Below, one piece after another: positions 25,621-33,556 of a stretch of 51,609 nt of DNA. The position numbers and the translations under genes are program-made. The stretch spans positions 1,428 to 53,036 of the forward strand of contig NZ_CABVHJ010000018.1 of NCBI RefSeq assembly GCF_902497745.1, written 5' to 3'. The notes beneath the pieces are model-generated. The model was not told where the DNA came from. It ran no database searches and saw only the letters and a program-made list of their open reading frames with translations. Position 1 is the first letter of the stretch; every line of letters begins with the position of its first letter. Origin of the DNA: Pseudomonas fluorescens (GTDB lineage: Bacteria; Pseudomonadota; Gammaproteobacteria; Pseudomonadales; Pseudomonadaceae).

Positions 25621-26721
25621 ATGCACAGCGAGTTCCCCACCGAATCCAGCTACCGCGATCAACGCGAACAGTTCATCACCGCCGCCAATGCCGCCGGCGC
25701 CACGCTCACCTGTTACGCGCATCCACGTTGCGGCCCTTTTGGCGAACCGCTGAGCACCGACGTCGCCGTGCTCGGCAATCCGCAGGCCATACGCCGGCTG
25801 GTAACGCTCAGCGGTACGCACGGCGTCGAGGGCTATTACGGCTCGGATTGTCAGATCGATTGGCTGAAGGCATTCGTACCGGGCTCGCTGCCCAAGGATG
25901 TCGCGGTGGTGATGGTGCACCTGATCAACCCATGGGGCACCGCATGGCTGCGCCGGGTCAACGAAGACAACATTGACCTCAACCGCAATCATCTGGATTT
26001 CACAGGACCGCTGCCGGACAACCGCGCTTACGCCGCACTGCATGAAATCTACGCCTGCACCGATTTGCACGGCCCTGAGCGGCAACGCGCCGATGCCTTG
26101 CTCGATGCGCAAATCAACGAACACGGCTGGCCGGCGGTAATGTCGATTGTCGAGGGCGGTCAGCACAGCCATCCCCATGGCCTGTTCTACGGCGGCCGAG
26201 CGCCGAGCTGGTCGAATCGCACGTTGCATCAAATCGTCGATGCGCATCTGGCTGGCGCTGAAACCGTGATGTGTTTCGACCTGCACACCGGCGCTGGCGA
26301 ATACGGTCATCCGATGTTGCTGACCATCACCCAGGCGCCGTACCCGGCACTCGCGCAGGCCCAGGCGATTTATGGTCCATGGCTTTACACCCTGCACACC
26401 GGCGCCGACACGTTGAGCGAAACCGGAGTGGCAGCGACGGCTACCGGATACACCTCGCAAGCGTTGCTCAATGCTTTACCGGACGTGCAGTTGATGCCGT
26501 TCGTGATCGAGTGCGGGACGTATCCGGGGCCGGCTGTACATCGGCATTTGCGTGATGACCATTGGCTGCATTTGCATGGCGATCCGCTGGATGCTGTAGG
26601 ACGTGAAATCAAACTGAATCTGCTCGAGCAGTTCTATCCAGCTGATCCGGATTGGCGGGCGATGGTGGGGCAGCGCACTCGACAGATCTGGGCGAAAGGG
26701 TTGGCGGCGCTGACAGGCTGA
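25621..26721 (+). CDS. M14-like zinc carboxypeptidase family protein (DUF2817)
   Basis: The 366-residue protein shows a metallocarboxypeptidase pattern: H67 and E70 in SGTHGVEGYYGS as the first zinc pair, R122 in DLNRNHLDF, H222 in FDLHTGAGEYG as third ligand, and E297 in VIECGTY as likely general base. This matches DUF2817 of the M14 clan. There is no signal peptide, so it should act in the cytoplasm on a small peptide or amide substrate. It is divergent from ggt, and both could act in gamma-glutamyl peptide breakdown, but that is inference. The start ATG is preceded by AAGAGA. Confidence 0.85.
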   Translation: MHSEFPTESSYRDQREQFITAANAAGATLTCYAHPRCGPFGEPLSTDVAVLGNPQAIRRLVTLSGTHGVEGYYGSDCQIDWLKAFVPGSLPKDVAVVMVHLINPWGTAWLRRVNEDNIDLNRNHLDFTGPLPDNRAYAALHEIYACTDLHGPERQRADALLDAQINEHGWPAVMSIVEGGQHSHPHGLFYGGRAPSWSNRTLHQIVDAHLAGAETVMCFDLHTGAGEYGHPMLLTITQAPYPALAQAQAIYGPWLYTLHTGADTLSETGVAATATGYTSQALLNALPDVQLMPFVIECGTYPGPAVHRHLRDDHWLHLHGDPLDAVGREIKLNLLEQFYPADPDWRAMVGQRTRQIWAKGLAALTG

Positions 26722-26729
26722 AAACCAGA

Positions 26730-26751
26730 TGAGGGGAAAAATCCCCCCTCA
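26730..26751 (+). terminator. Stem-loop after the M14-like gene
   Basis: TGAGGGG and CCCCCTCA pair around an AT-rich loop, 9 bases after the stop. It lacks a T tract. The stronger terminator lies at 26777-26810. Confidence 0.45.
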
Positions 26752-26776
26752 CGAAATCGCACTTTTCTCGAGGCAT

Positions 26777-26810
26777 AAAAAAACGGCCTACCTTTCGGTA
26801 AGCCGTTTTT
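26777..26810. terminator. Bidirectional intrinsic terminator between M14 gene and tRNA-Met
   Basis: AAAAAAACGGCCTACC, a short loop, and GGTAAGCCGTTTTT form a strong hairpin with A and T flanks. It ends the M14 transcript on plus and the tRNA-Met transcript on minus. It closely resembles 23480-23511. Confidence 0.9.
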
Positions 26811-26816
26811 AGTACT

Positions 26817-26893
26817 TGGTGGCTACACAGGGACTTGAACCCCGGACCCCAGCATTATGAATGCTATGCTCTAACCAACTGAGCTATGTAGCC
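26817..26893 (-). tRNA. tRNA-Met (CAT), elongator type
   Basis: On the minus strand the 77 bases fold as a full cloverleaf: acceptor GGCTACA/TGTAGCC, D arm with AGTTGGTTA, anticodon loop TTCATAA (anticodon CAT), T arm CGGGGTTCAAGTCCCTG, and encoded CCA. The fully paired 5' end and D loop point to elongator, not initiator, Met. In P. aeruginosa I recall a tRNA-Met next to ychF. Here about 10.5 kb of other genes separates them. Confidence 0.95.
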
Positions 26894-26978
26894 AAGTGGC
26901 GCGCATTATTCCCCTGAAATGGAAAAGCGTCAAGCGTAAATTTAAAATTTTTTCTACGCTTTCAACCGTTTATCAAAA

Positions 26979-28433
26979 TCACTGCCTCAACAGCGGCGAA
27001 GGGCAGCGTTGGAACCAGCGACTGGCCTGTTCATAAGCGTGCGCCAATTGCAGGACAGCGAAGTCAGCCTGGTGCTTGCCGATGATTTGCAGCCCCATCG
27101 GTAAACCCTGCGCATTGAACCCCGCCTGGACGTTGGCGACCGGGCAACCCGATAGCGTGCCGGGGATGACCACCTCCATCCAGCGGTGATACGTGTCCAT
27201 CGCAACGCCCTCAATCGATGTCGGCCACGGCTGGGTTTTATCGAACGGGAACACTTGGGCGCTGGGCAGCAGCAGGTAATCGTACTTTTCGAACAGACGA
27301 GAAATCGCCCGATACCAATCGCTGCGCACCACCGAGGCGGCAAACACTTCACTGGCCGATAGCTTCAAGCCGTTTTCCACTTCCCAGATTGCCTCCGGTT
27401 TCAACAACGCGCGTTTCTGTGGGTCTGCATACGTCGCGCCCAAAGACCCCGCGACCAGCCAGTGCCGCAACGTCCGCCAACTGCTCCACAGCCGCTCAGG
27501 CGCGAAATCCGGCTCAACCGACTCAACGTGGCAGCCAAGGCTCTCAAAATCAGCAAAGGTCTTCTCGCACAGCGAGAGCACGCCTTGCTCCATCGGCAGA
27601 TAACCACCGAAGTTACCCAGCCAACCCAATCGCGTGCCTTTGCAATCACGCCCCAACGGCGCCGCAAACGCCTCACCGGATTCAGCGATGGACAACGGCG
27701 CCCGCGCATCGCCGCCGGCCTGTACCGACAACAGCAACGCCGCATCCCTCACGCAGCGCGCCATCGGCCCCTCATAACCGAGCTGATCAAAAAACAGATC
27801 AGCACTGTCATCAAACGGCACACGCCCCTGTGACGGGCGAAAACCAAAGATATTGTTGAACGCCGCCGGATTGCGCAGCGAGCCCATCATGTCGCTGCCA
27901 TCCGCCACCGGCACCAGATGCATCGCCAGTGCCGCCGCCGCGCCGCCACTGCTGCCGCCTGCCGTTTTGCTCGGGTCATACGCGCAAGCGGTGGCGCCAA
28001 ACAACGGGTTATAGCTTTGCGAACCGAGACCGAATTCCGGGGTGTTGGTCTTGCCGATAATGATCGCGCCGGCTGCCTTGATCCGTTCGACCATGATGCC
28101 GTCGCGCTCAGGCACAAAGTCCTTGTACAGCGGCGAACCCAGCGTGGTGCGAATGCCTTGGGTCAGCGACAGATCCTTGATTGCATGGGGCAGACCATGC
28201 ATCCAGCCACGGTATTGGCCACGCGCCAGTTCGGCATCGCGTTCATCGGCCTGAGCCAGCAGATGTTCCGGTGATTGCAGGCTGATCAGCGCATTCACCA
28301 ACGGATTGAAACGTTCGATATGGGCAAGGTAAGTCTGCATCACTTCCCGGCAGGACACCTGACGCAGACGGATGCGTTCGGCGAGCTCATGAGCCTGTAA
28401 CAGGACCAGTTCGCTGATGTTATTAGAGTTCAT
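26979..28433 (-). CDS. Amidase-signature hydrolase at the end of an ABC operon
   Basis: The 484-residue protein has the amidase signature triad: K86 in LPHAIKDLSL, S161 in GGSSGGAAAALA, and nucleophile S185 in DGSDMMGSLRNPAAF (the motif usually reads G-G-S; here M-G-S). Family members cleave amides to acid plus ammonia or amine. It lies 60 bases after the solute-binding protein gene on the same strand, so it likely ends the transporter operon and hydrolyses the imported compound. Substrate unknown. No signal peptide is seen. Confidence 0.88.
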   Translation of the reverse strand: MNSNNISELVLLQAHELAERIRLRQVSCREVMQTYLAHIERFNPLVNALISLQSPEHLLAQADERDAELARGQYRGWMHGLPHAIKDLSLTQGIRTTLGSPLYKDFVPERDGIMVERIKAAGAIIIGKTNTPEFGLGSQSYNPLFGATACAYDPSKTAGGSSGGAAAALAMHLVPVADGSDMMGSLRNPAAFNNIFGFRPSQGRVPFDDSADLFFDQLGYEGPMARCVRDAALLLSVQAGGDARAPLSIAESGEAFAAPLGRDCKGTRLGWLGNFGGYLPMEQGVLSLCEKTFADFESLGCHVESVEPDFAPERLWSSWRTLRHWLVAGSLGATYADPQKRALLKPEAIWEVENGLKLSASEVFAASVVRSDWYRAISRLFEKYDYLLLPSAQVFPFDKTQPWPTSIEGVAMDTYHRWMEVVIPGTLSGCPVANVQAGFNAQGLPMGLQIIGKHQADFAVLQLAHAYEQASRWFQRCPSPLLRQ

Positions 28434-28493
28434 TGCAAGCGGCCTTTCAGACGGCTGGAAAAACGCCCCGCCAGTGCGACGGGGCGGTAAAGA

Positions 28494-29540
28494 TCAACGC
28501 ATCAGGTTGGTCCAGAGACGGTCGGCGAGGCGGATCGCACCCTCGCCGCAAGTCTTGCTGAACACCACGTTGGTGCCCTCGGGAATGTGCAGTTCCGGCG
28601 CATCCTTGAGCGCCGCGTCGAGGAACGGTTCGACGCCTTTGATCGGGCTCTGGTGCTTGAGGAAATTCTGCGTCATCGCCGAGTTTTCCGGCTGGCTGAG
28701 GAAGGCGATAAACGCCTTGGCATTCGCCGGATTCTTGCTGCCGGTGGGGATGACCATGTTGTCGACCCAGGCCAGCACGCCTTCTTTCGGGTAGAGGTAT
28801 TTCAGCGTCGGTTTCATCTCGCGAGCACGCATCGATGAGCCACCCCAGAACATCGACATGTCGATTTCACCGGAAGCGAGATTCTCGCGAATCGAACCGG
28901 CCTTGGAGCTGTAGGTTTTCACGAACGGCTTCTGCGCCTTGAGCAGCGTCAGCACTTGCTGCATCTGCTTCGGGTCTTCGCTGCACAGTGGAATATTCAG
29001 ATAGAGGCTGGCCATGTCGACCATGTCGCTGACCGAGTCGAACATGTTGATGCGCCCCTGCAGCTCGGCTGGCGGCTCATACAAAACCTTGTAGCTGTCG
29101 GCCGGGCCTTTGTAGCGCGCGCTGTCGAGGACGACGCTGGTGGTGCCCCAAATGAACGGCACCGAATACGCGCCCTCCGGGTCCCAACTCGGTTTTTTCA
29201 AGTTATCCACAACGCTGGCGTAGTAGGGCTCCTTGACCGGGTCGAAGCGCTCCAGCAGGTTTTCCTTGATCAGGATCGGAATGAACTGGTGCGACGGAAT
29301 CGCCACGTCATAACCGGCGCCGCCCTGTTTCAACTTCGCCAACAAGGTCTCGTTGGAGTCGTAGGAATCGACGGTGACTTCGATGCCGGTCTGCTTCTGG
29401 AACCTGGCGAGAATCTCCGGCGAAAAGTAGCCACTCCAACTGACCACGTTGAGTTTTTCGGCGGCCTGAACACTCGCGGCCATGCTCAGCGGCACAGTCA
29501 GAAACAACGAAGTGCCGATGCTTTTTATCCACTTGCTCAT
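28494..29540 (-). CDS. Periplasmic polyamine-type solute-binding protein
   Basis: The 348-residue precursor has a Sec signal (cleavage near 26) and the PotD/PotF fold: LNVVSWSGYFSPEILARFQK, then YDVAIPSHQFI, PFIWGTTSVVLD, MSMFWGGSS and LAWVDNMVIP. The aromatic W of FWGGSS and the Asp of WVDN match amine-binding positions of PotD, but the N-terminal motif reads W-S-G-Y where PotF has W-S-D-Y, so putrescine may not be the true ligand. It is third in importance to the permease genes upstream in the same operon. Ligand could be a polyamine derivative or amide. Confidence 0.87.
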   Translation of the reverse strand: MSKWIKSIGTSLFLTVPLSMAASVQAAEKLNVVSWSGYFSPEILARFQKQTGIEVTVDSYDSNETLLAKLKQGGAGYDVAIPSHQFIPILIKENLLERFDPVKEPYYASVVDNLKKPSWDPEGAYSVPFIWGTTSVVLDSARYKGPADSYKVLYEPPAELQGRINMFDSVSDMVDMASLYLNIPLCSEDPKQMQQVLTLLKAQKPFVKTYSSKAGSIRENLASGEIDMSMFWGGSSMRAREMKPTLKYLYPKEGVLAWVDNMVIPTGSKNPANAKAFIAFLSQPENSAMTQNFLKHQSPIKGVEPFLDAALKDAPELHIPEGTNVVFSKTCGEGAIRLADRLWTNLMR

Positions 29541-29567
29541 GCTATTTCCCCACAGGTCGTAGAAGGT

Positions 29568-30374
29568 TCAGGCGTTCTTTTTGCCCAACAGGTAAGAGAG
29601 GCTGACGAACAGCACCGAGACGCCGAGGATCAGCGTCGATACGGCGTTGACGTCGGGTGTCACGCCCATGCGCAGCAGGCCGAAAATGAAGATCGGCAGG
29701 GTCGTGGTGCCGGCCTGCGAGACCATCATCGAGATCACGAAGTTATCCAGCGAGACGATGAAGGCCAGCATCAGCCCGGAGAAAATCCCCGGCATCAGCA
29801 GCGGCAAAGTCACTTTGCGAAAGGTTCGCCAAGGGCCGGCGTAGAGGTCGGCGGAGGCTTGTTCCAGCGACAGGTCCATGTCATTCAGCCGCGCGCGAAT
29901 TGGCAGGTAGGCGAAGGGAATGCAGAACACCGTATGGGCGATGATCAGGTTGCCGTAACCCAGCGACAGACCGATGGTCGAGAACAGTGCCAGCGTCGCC
30001 ACACCGACGACGATTTCCGGCAACACCAGCGGCAACATGATCGCGCCCATCGACAAGTGCAGGCCCTTGAACTTGGCCCCGCGCGAGGTGCCGAGGGCGG
30101 CGAGGGTGGCAATCGCCGTGGCGATCATGCTCGCGCACACCGCAATCAACAGGCTGTTGCCGGCGGCCTGGCGCAAGGCCTGATTGGCGAACGCGGCGCG
30201 ATACCAGTCGAGGCTGAAACCGGTCCACACCGTGGCCGATTGGTTGGCGTTGAACGAGAACACCACCAGCACCACGATCGGCGCGTAGAGGTACAGATAG
30301 AACAGAAAACTGAAGCCGCCGAAACCGGGAAAGTCCTGCACGCCCAGCCCTTTGCGTTTGAATAGCGCGAGCAT
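29568..30374 (-). CDS. ABC transporter permease, PotC-like
   Basis: The 268-residue inner membrane protein has six predicted segments and the permease EAA-type loop (EQASADLYAGPWRTFRKVTL) that docks on the ATPase. It is one of the two different permeases of a polyamine-type importer. The ATG overlaps the stop of the PotB-like gene by one base (TAATG), showing coupling. The solute-binding protein gene follows 27 bases later. Confidence 0.9.
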   Translation of the reverse strand: MLALFKRKGLGVQDFPGFGGFSFLFYLYLYAPIVVLVVFSFNANQSATVWTGFSLDWYRAAFANQALRQAAGNSLLIAVCASMIATAIATLAALGTSRGAKFKGLHLSMGAIMLPLVLPEIVVGVATLALFSTIGLSLGYGNLIIAHTVFCIPFAYLPIRARLNDMDLSLEQASADLYAGPWRTFRKVTLPLLMPGIFSGLMLAFIVSLDNFVISMMVSQAGTTTLPIFIFGLLRMGVTPDVNAVSTLILGVSVLFVSLSYLLGKKNA

Positions 30375-31294
30375 TACGCACCTCCTTTGGCGATGCGCTG
30401 GCGCTCGGCGCGCAAGGCATAAACGGTCAGCACCAGCATCACGGCGGCCATCAGCACCAGCGACAACGCTGCGCCAAACGGCCAGTTACGCGCATCGCTG
30501 AACTGCCGGAAGATCAGGTTGCCGAGCATCATTCGCGTGCCACCGCCGAGCAATTCCGGAGCGATCATCGCGCCCAGGCACGGTACGAAGGTGAGGATGG
30601 CGCCGGCGAGAATTCCCGGTTTGGCGATCGGTAACACCACTTTGCGCAAGGTGCGCACGCGGCCGGCATACAGGTCCTGCGCGGCTTCGAGCAGGCGGAT
30701 ATCCATCTTTTCCAGCGTCGCGTAAATCGGCAACACCACGAACGGCGCGTAGGTGTAAACCAGCCCCAGCAGCACCGCGCCGTCGGTGTACAACAACTGC
30801 AACGGTTCATGGATAACGCCCATGCCCATCAGGCTGTTGTTGATCACGCCGGTGTTACGCAGCAGCAGAATCCACGCGTAGGTGCGGATCAGCAGGTTGG
30901 CCCAGAACGGCACGGTGATCAGAAAGATCAGCAAGCCGCGACGATGCGCCGGCTGCATCGCCAGCCACACGGCGACCGGAAATCCGATCAGCAAGGTGAT
31001 GATGGTGGTCAGCCCGGCGATGCCAATCGAGCGCAGGGCGATGATCAAATACGAGTCGGCAAACGCGAGGCTGTCGTCCAGTTGCCGTTCGAACAGCAGC
31101 GAGGTGTAGGCGTCGCTGCTGAAGACTTTATTGACCCCACCATAGGGGTTGGCTTCCATCAGCGAATAGCCGATGACGATCAGAATCGGCACCAGCAGAA
31201 ACAGGCCGATGGCGATCAGCGCCGGGCTGACCCCGAGGAAACTCTGGAAGGCTTTGCGCCGCTCCAGCGTGTTGGCAATCGGTAAGGTGTGCAT
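30374..31294 (-). CDS. ABC transporter permease, PotB-like
   Basis: The 306-residue inner membrane protein has six segments and an EAA loop (LLEAAQDLYAGRVRTLRKVV). A strong Shine-Dalgarno GGAGGA stands just before the ATG. It is second in the operon, 15 bases after the ATPase gene, and partners the PotC-like permease. Confidence 0.9.
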   Translation of the reverse strand: MHTLPIANTLERRKAFQSFLGVSPALIAIGLFLLVPILIVIGYSLMEANPYGGVNKVFSSDAYTSLLFERQLDDSLAFADSYLIIALRSIGIAGLTTIITLLIGFPVAVWLAMQPAHRRGLLIFLITVPFWANLLIRTYAWILLLRNTGVINNSLMGMGVIHEPLQLLYTDGAVLLGLVYTYAPFVVLPIYATLEKMDIRLLEAAQDLYAGRVRTLRKVVLPIAKPGILAGAILTFVPCLGAMIAPELLGGGTRMMLGNLIFRQFSDARNWPFGAALSLVLMAAVMLVLTVYALRAERQRIAKGGA

Positions 31295-31309
31295 GGCAAT
31301 TCCTCCGGC

Positions 31310-32428
31310 TCAATCGTGCAGAACGCTGGCGCTGCCCTGGTCGAATAACAGACCGGCCTGAGAGCCGACCGCAAAGCGCAGGCTCTGGTCGACGCAGTTG
31401 GGTGTACGCACGGTGAGGCGCGAACCGTCGCTGAGGCTGACCTGATATTGCAGATCGGTGCCGAGATAGATCTGCGCTTCGATCCGGCACGGCAACGCGT
31501 TTTCGCTGTTGGACGGCAGCAGATGCAGGCGCTCCGGGCGTACCGACAAGGTCACGCTGGCGCCGACTGCCACGTCGCTGCACGGTTGCGCTGGCAGCGG
31601 ATGCCCGGCAGGCCCGGCGAACCACGCCAAGCCGTCTTCCACGCGAGTGACTGAGCCTTCGATGAAGTTGGTTTCGCCGATGAAGTCGGCGACGAAGCGA
31701 TTGCGCGGACGTTCGTAAATGTCTTCCGGCCGCCCGACCTGCTGCACTTCGCCTTCAGACAACACGGCGATGCGGTCGGACATGGTCAGCGCTTCTTCCT
31801 GGTCGTGGGTGACGAAGATGAAGGTGATGCCGGTCTTGGCCTGGATGGTTTTCAACTCTTCACGCATCGCCTGACGCAGCTTGAGATCGAGTGCCGACAG
31901 CGGCTCATCGAGCAGCAACACTTTCGGATGCGGCGCCAAAGCGCGGGCGAGGGCGACACGTTGTTGCTGGCCGCCGGACAGTTGCGCCGGTTTGCGATTG
32001 GCGAAGCGCTCCATTTGCACCAGCGCCAGCATCTCGCGCACACGCTCGGTAATTTGCGCTTTGGTGAGGACTTTGCCCATCGGCTGTGATTCGAGGCCGA
32101 AGGCGAGGTTCTCGGCGATGGTCATGTGCGGGAACAGCGCGTAATGCTGAAACACCGTGTTGACCGGACGCTGGAAGGGCGGGCGATCAGCGATGTTTTC
32201 GCCGTAGAGGAGAATCTCGCCTTCGGTGGGAAATTCGAAACCGGCAATCATCCGCAGCAGCGTGGTCTTGCCGCAGCCGGAAGGGCCGAGAAGGGTGAAG
32301 AATTCATTGTCGCGGATGTCCAGGTCGATGCTTTTCAGCGCCACCGGACCGGTCTGCGGATCACCGTAAACCTTGCGCACTGAGCGGATCGAGACCGCCA
32401 GCGTTTGCAGCGAATGCAGGGCATTCAT
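31310..32428 (-). CDS. ABC transporter ATPase, PotA-like
   Basis: The 372-residue protein has Walker A GPSGCGKTTLLRM (about 49-61), Q-loop, signature LSGGQQQRVALARAL, Walker B LLLDEPLSALD, the H-loop HDQEEAL, and a C-terminal TOBE-type domain (after about 245). It powers import by the two permeases downstream. It is the first gene of the five-gene unit and has GGAGG before the ATG. The divergent LysR-type regulator gene lies 225 bases away. Confidence 0.92.
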   Translation of the reverse strand: MNALHSLQTLAVSIRSVRKVYGDPQTGPVALKSIDLDIRDNEFFTLLGPSGCGKTTLLRMIAGFEFPTEGEILLYGENIADRPPFQRPVNTVFQHYALFPHMTIAENLAFGLESQPMGKVLTKAQITERVREMLALVQMERFANRKPAQLSGGQQQRVALARALAPHPKVLLLDEPLSALDLKLRQAMREELKTIQAKTGITFIFVTHDQEEALTMSDRIAVLSEGEVQQVGRPEDIYERPRNRFVADFIGETNFIEGSVTRVEDGLAWFAGPAGHPLPAQPCSDVAVGASVTLSVRPERLHLLPSNSENALPCRIEAQIYLGTDLQYQVSLSDGSRLTVRTPNCVDQSLRFAVGSQAGLLFDQGSASVLHD

Positions 32429-32618
32429 GCGTTACCTCCGATTCCCCCATCGCCTGCGACTCGCTTCGCAAAGCGTGCCGTCGGGCCATGGATATTATTT
32501 TTTTGGGCAGGATCGAGATTGCGTTCAGGTGTGAAACCAGCTGTTTTTTTGTTTTGCTGTGGCTCGATTATCAGCCAGGGGTTGCGCGGCGCGACACTTC
32601 AATTTAAACATGGCAGGT

Positions 32619-32633
32619 GTTAGTTAATTTAAC
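32619..32633. promoter_or_regulatory. Candidate LysR-type operator
   Basis: GTTAGTTAATTTAAC has outer arms GTTA/TAAC and satisfies the T-N11-A rule of LysR-type boxes. It lies in an AT-rich stretch 20 bases before the chosen LysR start, between that gene and the divergent ABC operon. The regulator-site link is inference. Confidence 0.4.
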
Positions 32634-32653
32634 AGCCGAAGGTGCCAGGAATC

Positions 32654-33556
32654 ATGCCCGACCACCGTTTGCCGCCGCTCAACGCGGTGCGCGCCTTTGA
32701 TGCCGCTGCGCGTTTGGGCAGCTACGTCGAAGCCTCGAAAGCCCTGCACGTGACCCAGCCTGCGATTGGCCGCCATGTGAAGTTGCTTGAGGACTGGTTG
32801 GGCATTCAACTGTTTGAGCGCACCTCGCGCGGGGTCAACCTGACGCCGGCGGGCGAGAAGTACCACCGCAAGATCAGCACTGCTTTGCAACTGATCATCG
32901 AAGCCGGCAAGGAAGCCCGGCCGAAAGATGCCGAGCGCTGGCTGCGGATCATGGTGGTGCCTGGTTTCGCCAAGCGTTGGCTGATGCCGAGGATCGAAGC
33001 GCTGCGTCATCTGCGCCCGGGATTGAAACTGGCGATCGAGCCGAATTCGACCTTCACCGAAGTGGATGGCAAGAGCGCCGATCTCGGCATCGTCTACGGC
33101 CTCGACGGGCAATATGCCGACTCACGGGAAGCGCTGATTTGTCCTCGGGTTTTCCCGATCTGCACGCCGGCGTATCTGGCCAGCATCGCACCGATCAACA
33201 GCCCGGCCGATCTGGTCAGCCACGAACTGATCCACGTCGATGACGGCGAATGGTGGAACCTGTGGTTCGCCGCGCACGACCTCGATATCCACCTCAATTC
33301 CGACATGCTCTACGTCAACAATGACCACGCGCTGTCAGTCGCCGAGAGCGGGCAGGGCATCGCGCTGGCCAACGAAGTGCTGGTGCGCCATGAGCTGGCC
33401 AGCGGCAAACTGGTGCGTGCGGTCGATGCTCAGGTGAAGCTTGAGAGCTATCGAGTGCTGACGCCGTCCGCCGAACTCTCGGCGGATGTGGCGTGGTTTA
33501 TTCAATGGCTCAAGGCTGAGCTGGAAGCGGACTTCCCCGAGGCCGTGATCAACTGA
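32654..33556 (+). CDS. LysR-type regulator, GcvA-like
   Basis: The 300-residue protein has the N-terminal winged helix-turn-helix: LPPLNAVRAFDAAARLGSYV, then ALHVTQPAIGRHVKLLEDWL, and a C-terminal effector domain. The sequence type is close to GcvA regulators. I prefer ATG 32654; a GTG at 32642 in frame adds four residues. It is divergent from the ABC-amidase operon, the usual setting for a regulator of that operon that also represses itself. Its stop overlaps the convergent chemoreceptor gene by 8 bases. Confidence 0.9.
   Translation: MPDHRLPPLNAVRAFDAAARLGSYVEASKALHVTQPAIGRHVKLLEDWLGIQLFERTSRGVNLTPAGEKYHRKISTALQLIIEAGKEARPKDAERWLRIMVVPGFAKRWLMPRIEALRHLRPGLKLAIEPNSTFTEVDGKSADLGIVYGLDGQYADSREALICPRVFPICTPAYLASIAPINSPADLVSHELIHVDDGEWWNLWFAAHDLDIHLNSDMLYVNNDHALSVAESGQGIALANEVLVRHELASGKLVRAVDAQVKLESYRVLTPSAELSADVAWFIQWLKAELEADFPEAVIN

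Noticed and set aside
25360..26460. 367-residue N-terminal extension of ggt on the minus strand
   Set aside because: It is antisense to the M14-like gene. The ggt lipoprotein signal and Shine-Dalgarno lie at 25359.
29213..29221. Second DnaA-box 9-mer (TTATCCACA)
   Set aside because: It lies inside potF-like coding sequence with no nearby promoter or replication gene; about this number is expected by chance.
28956..30365. 469-residue His/Gln/Arg-rich open frame on the plus strand
   Set aside because: Antisense of the solute-binding protein and PotC-like genes; the composition is typical of a shadow frame.
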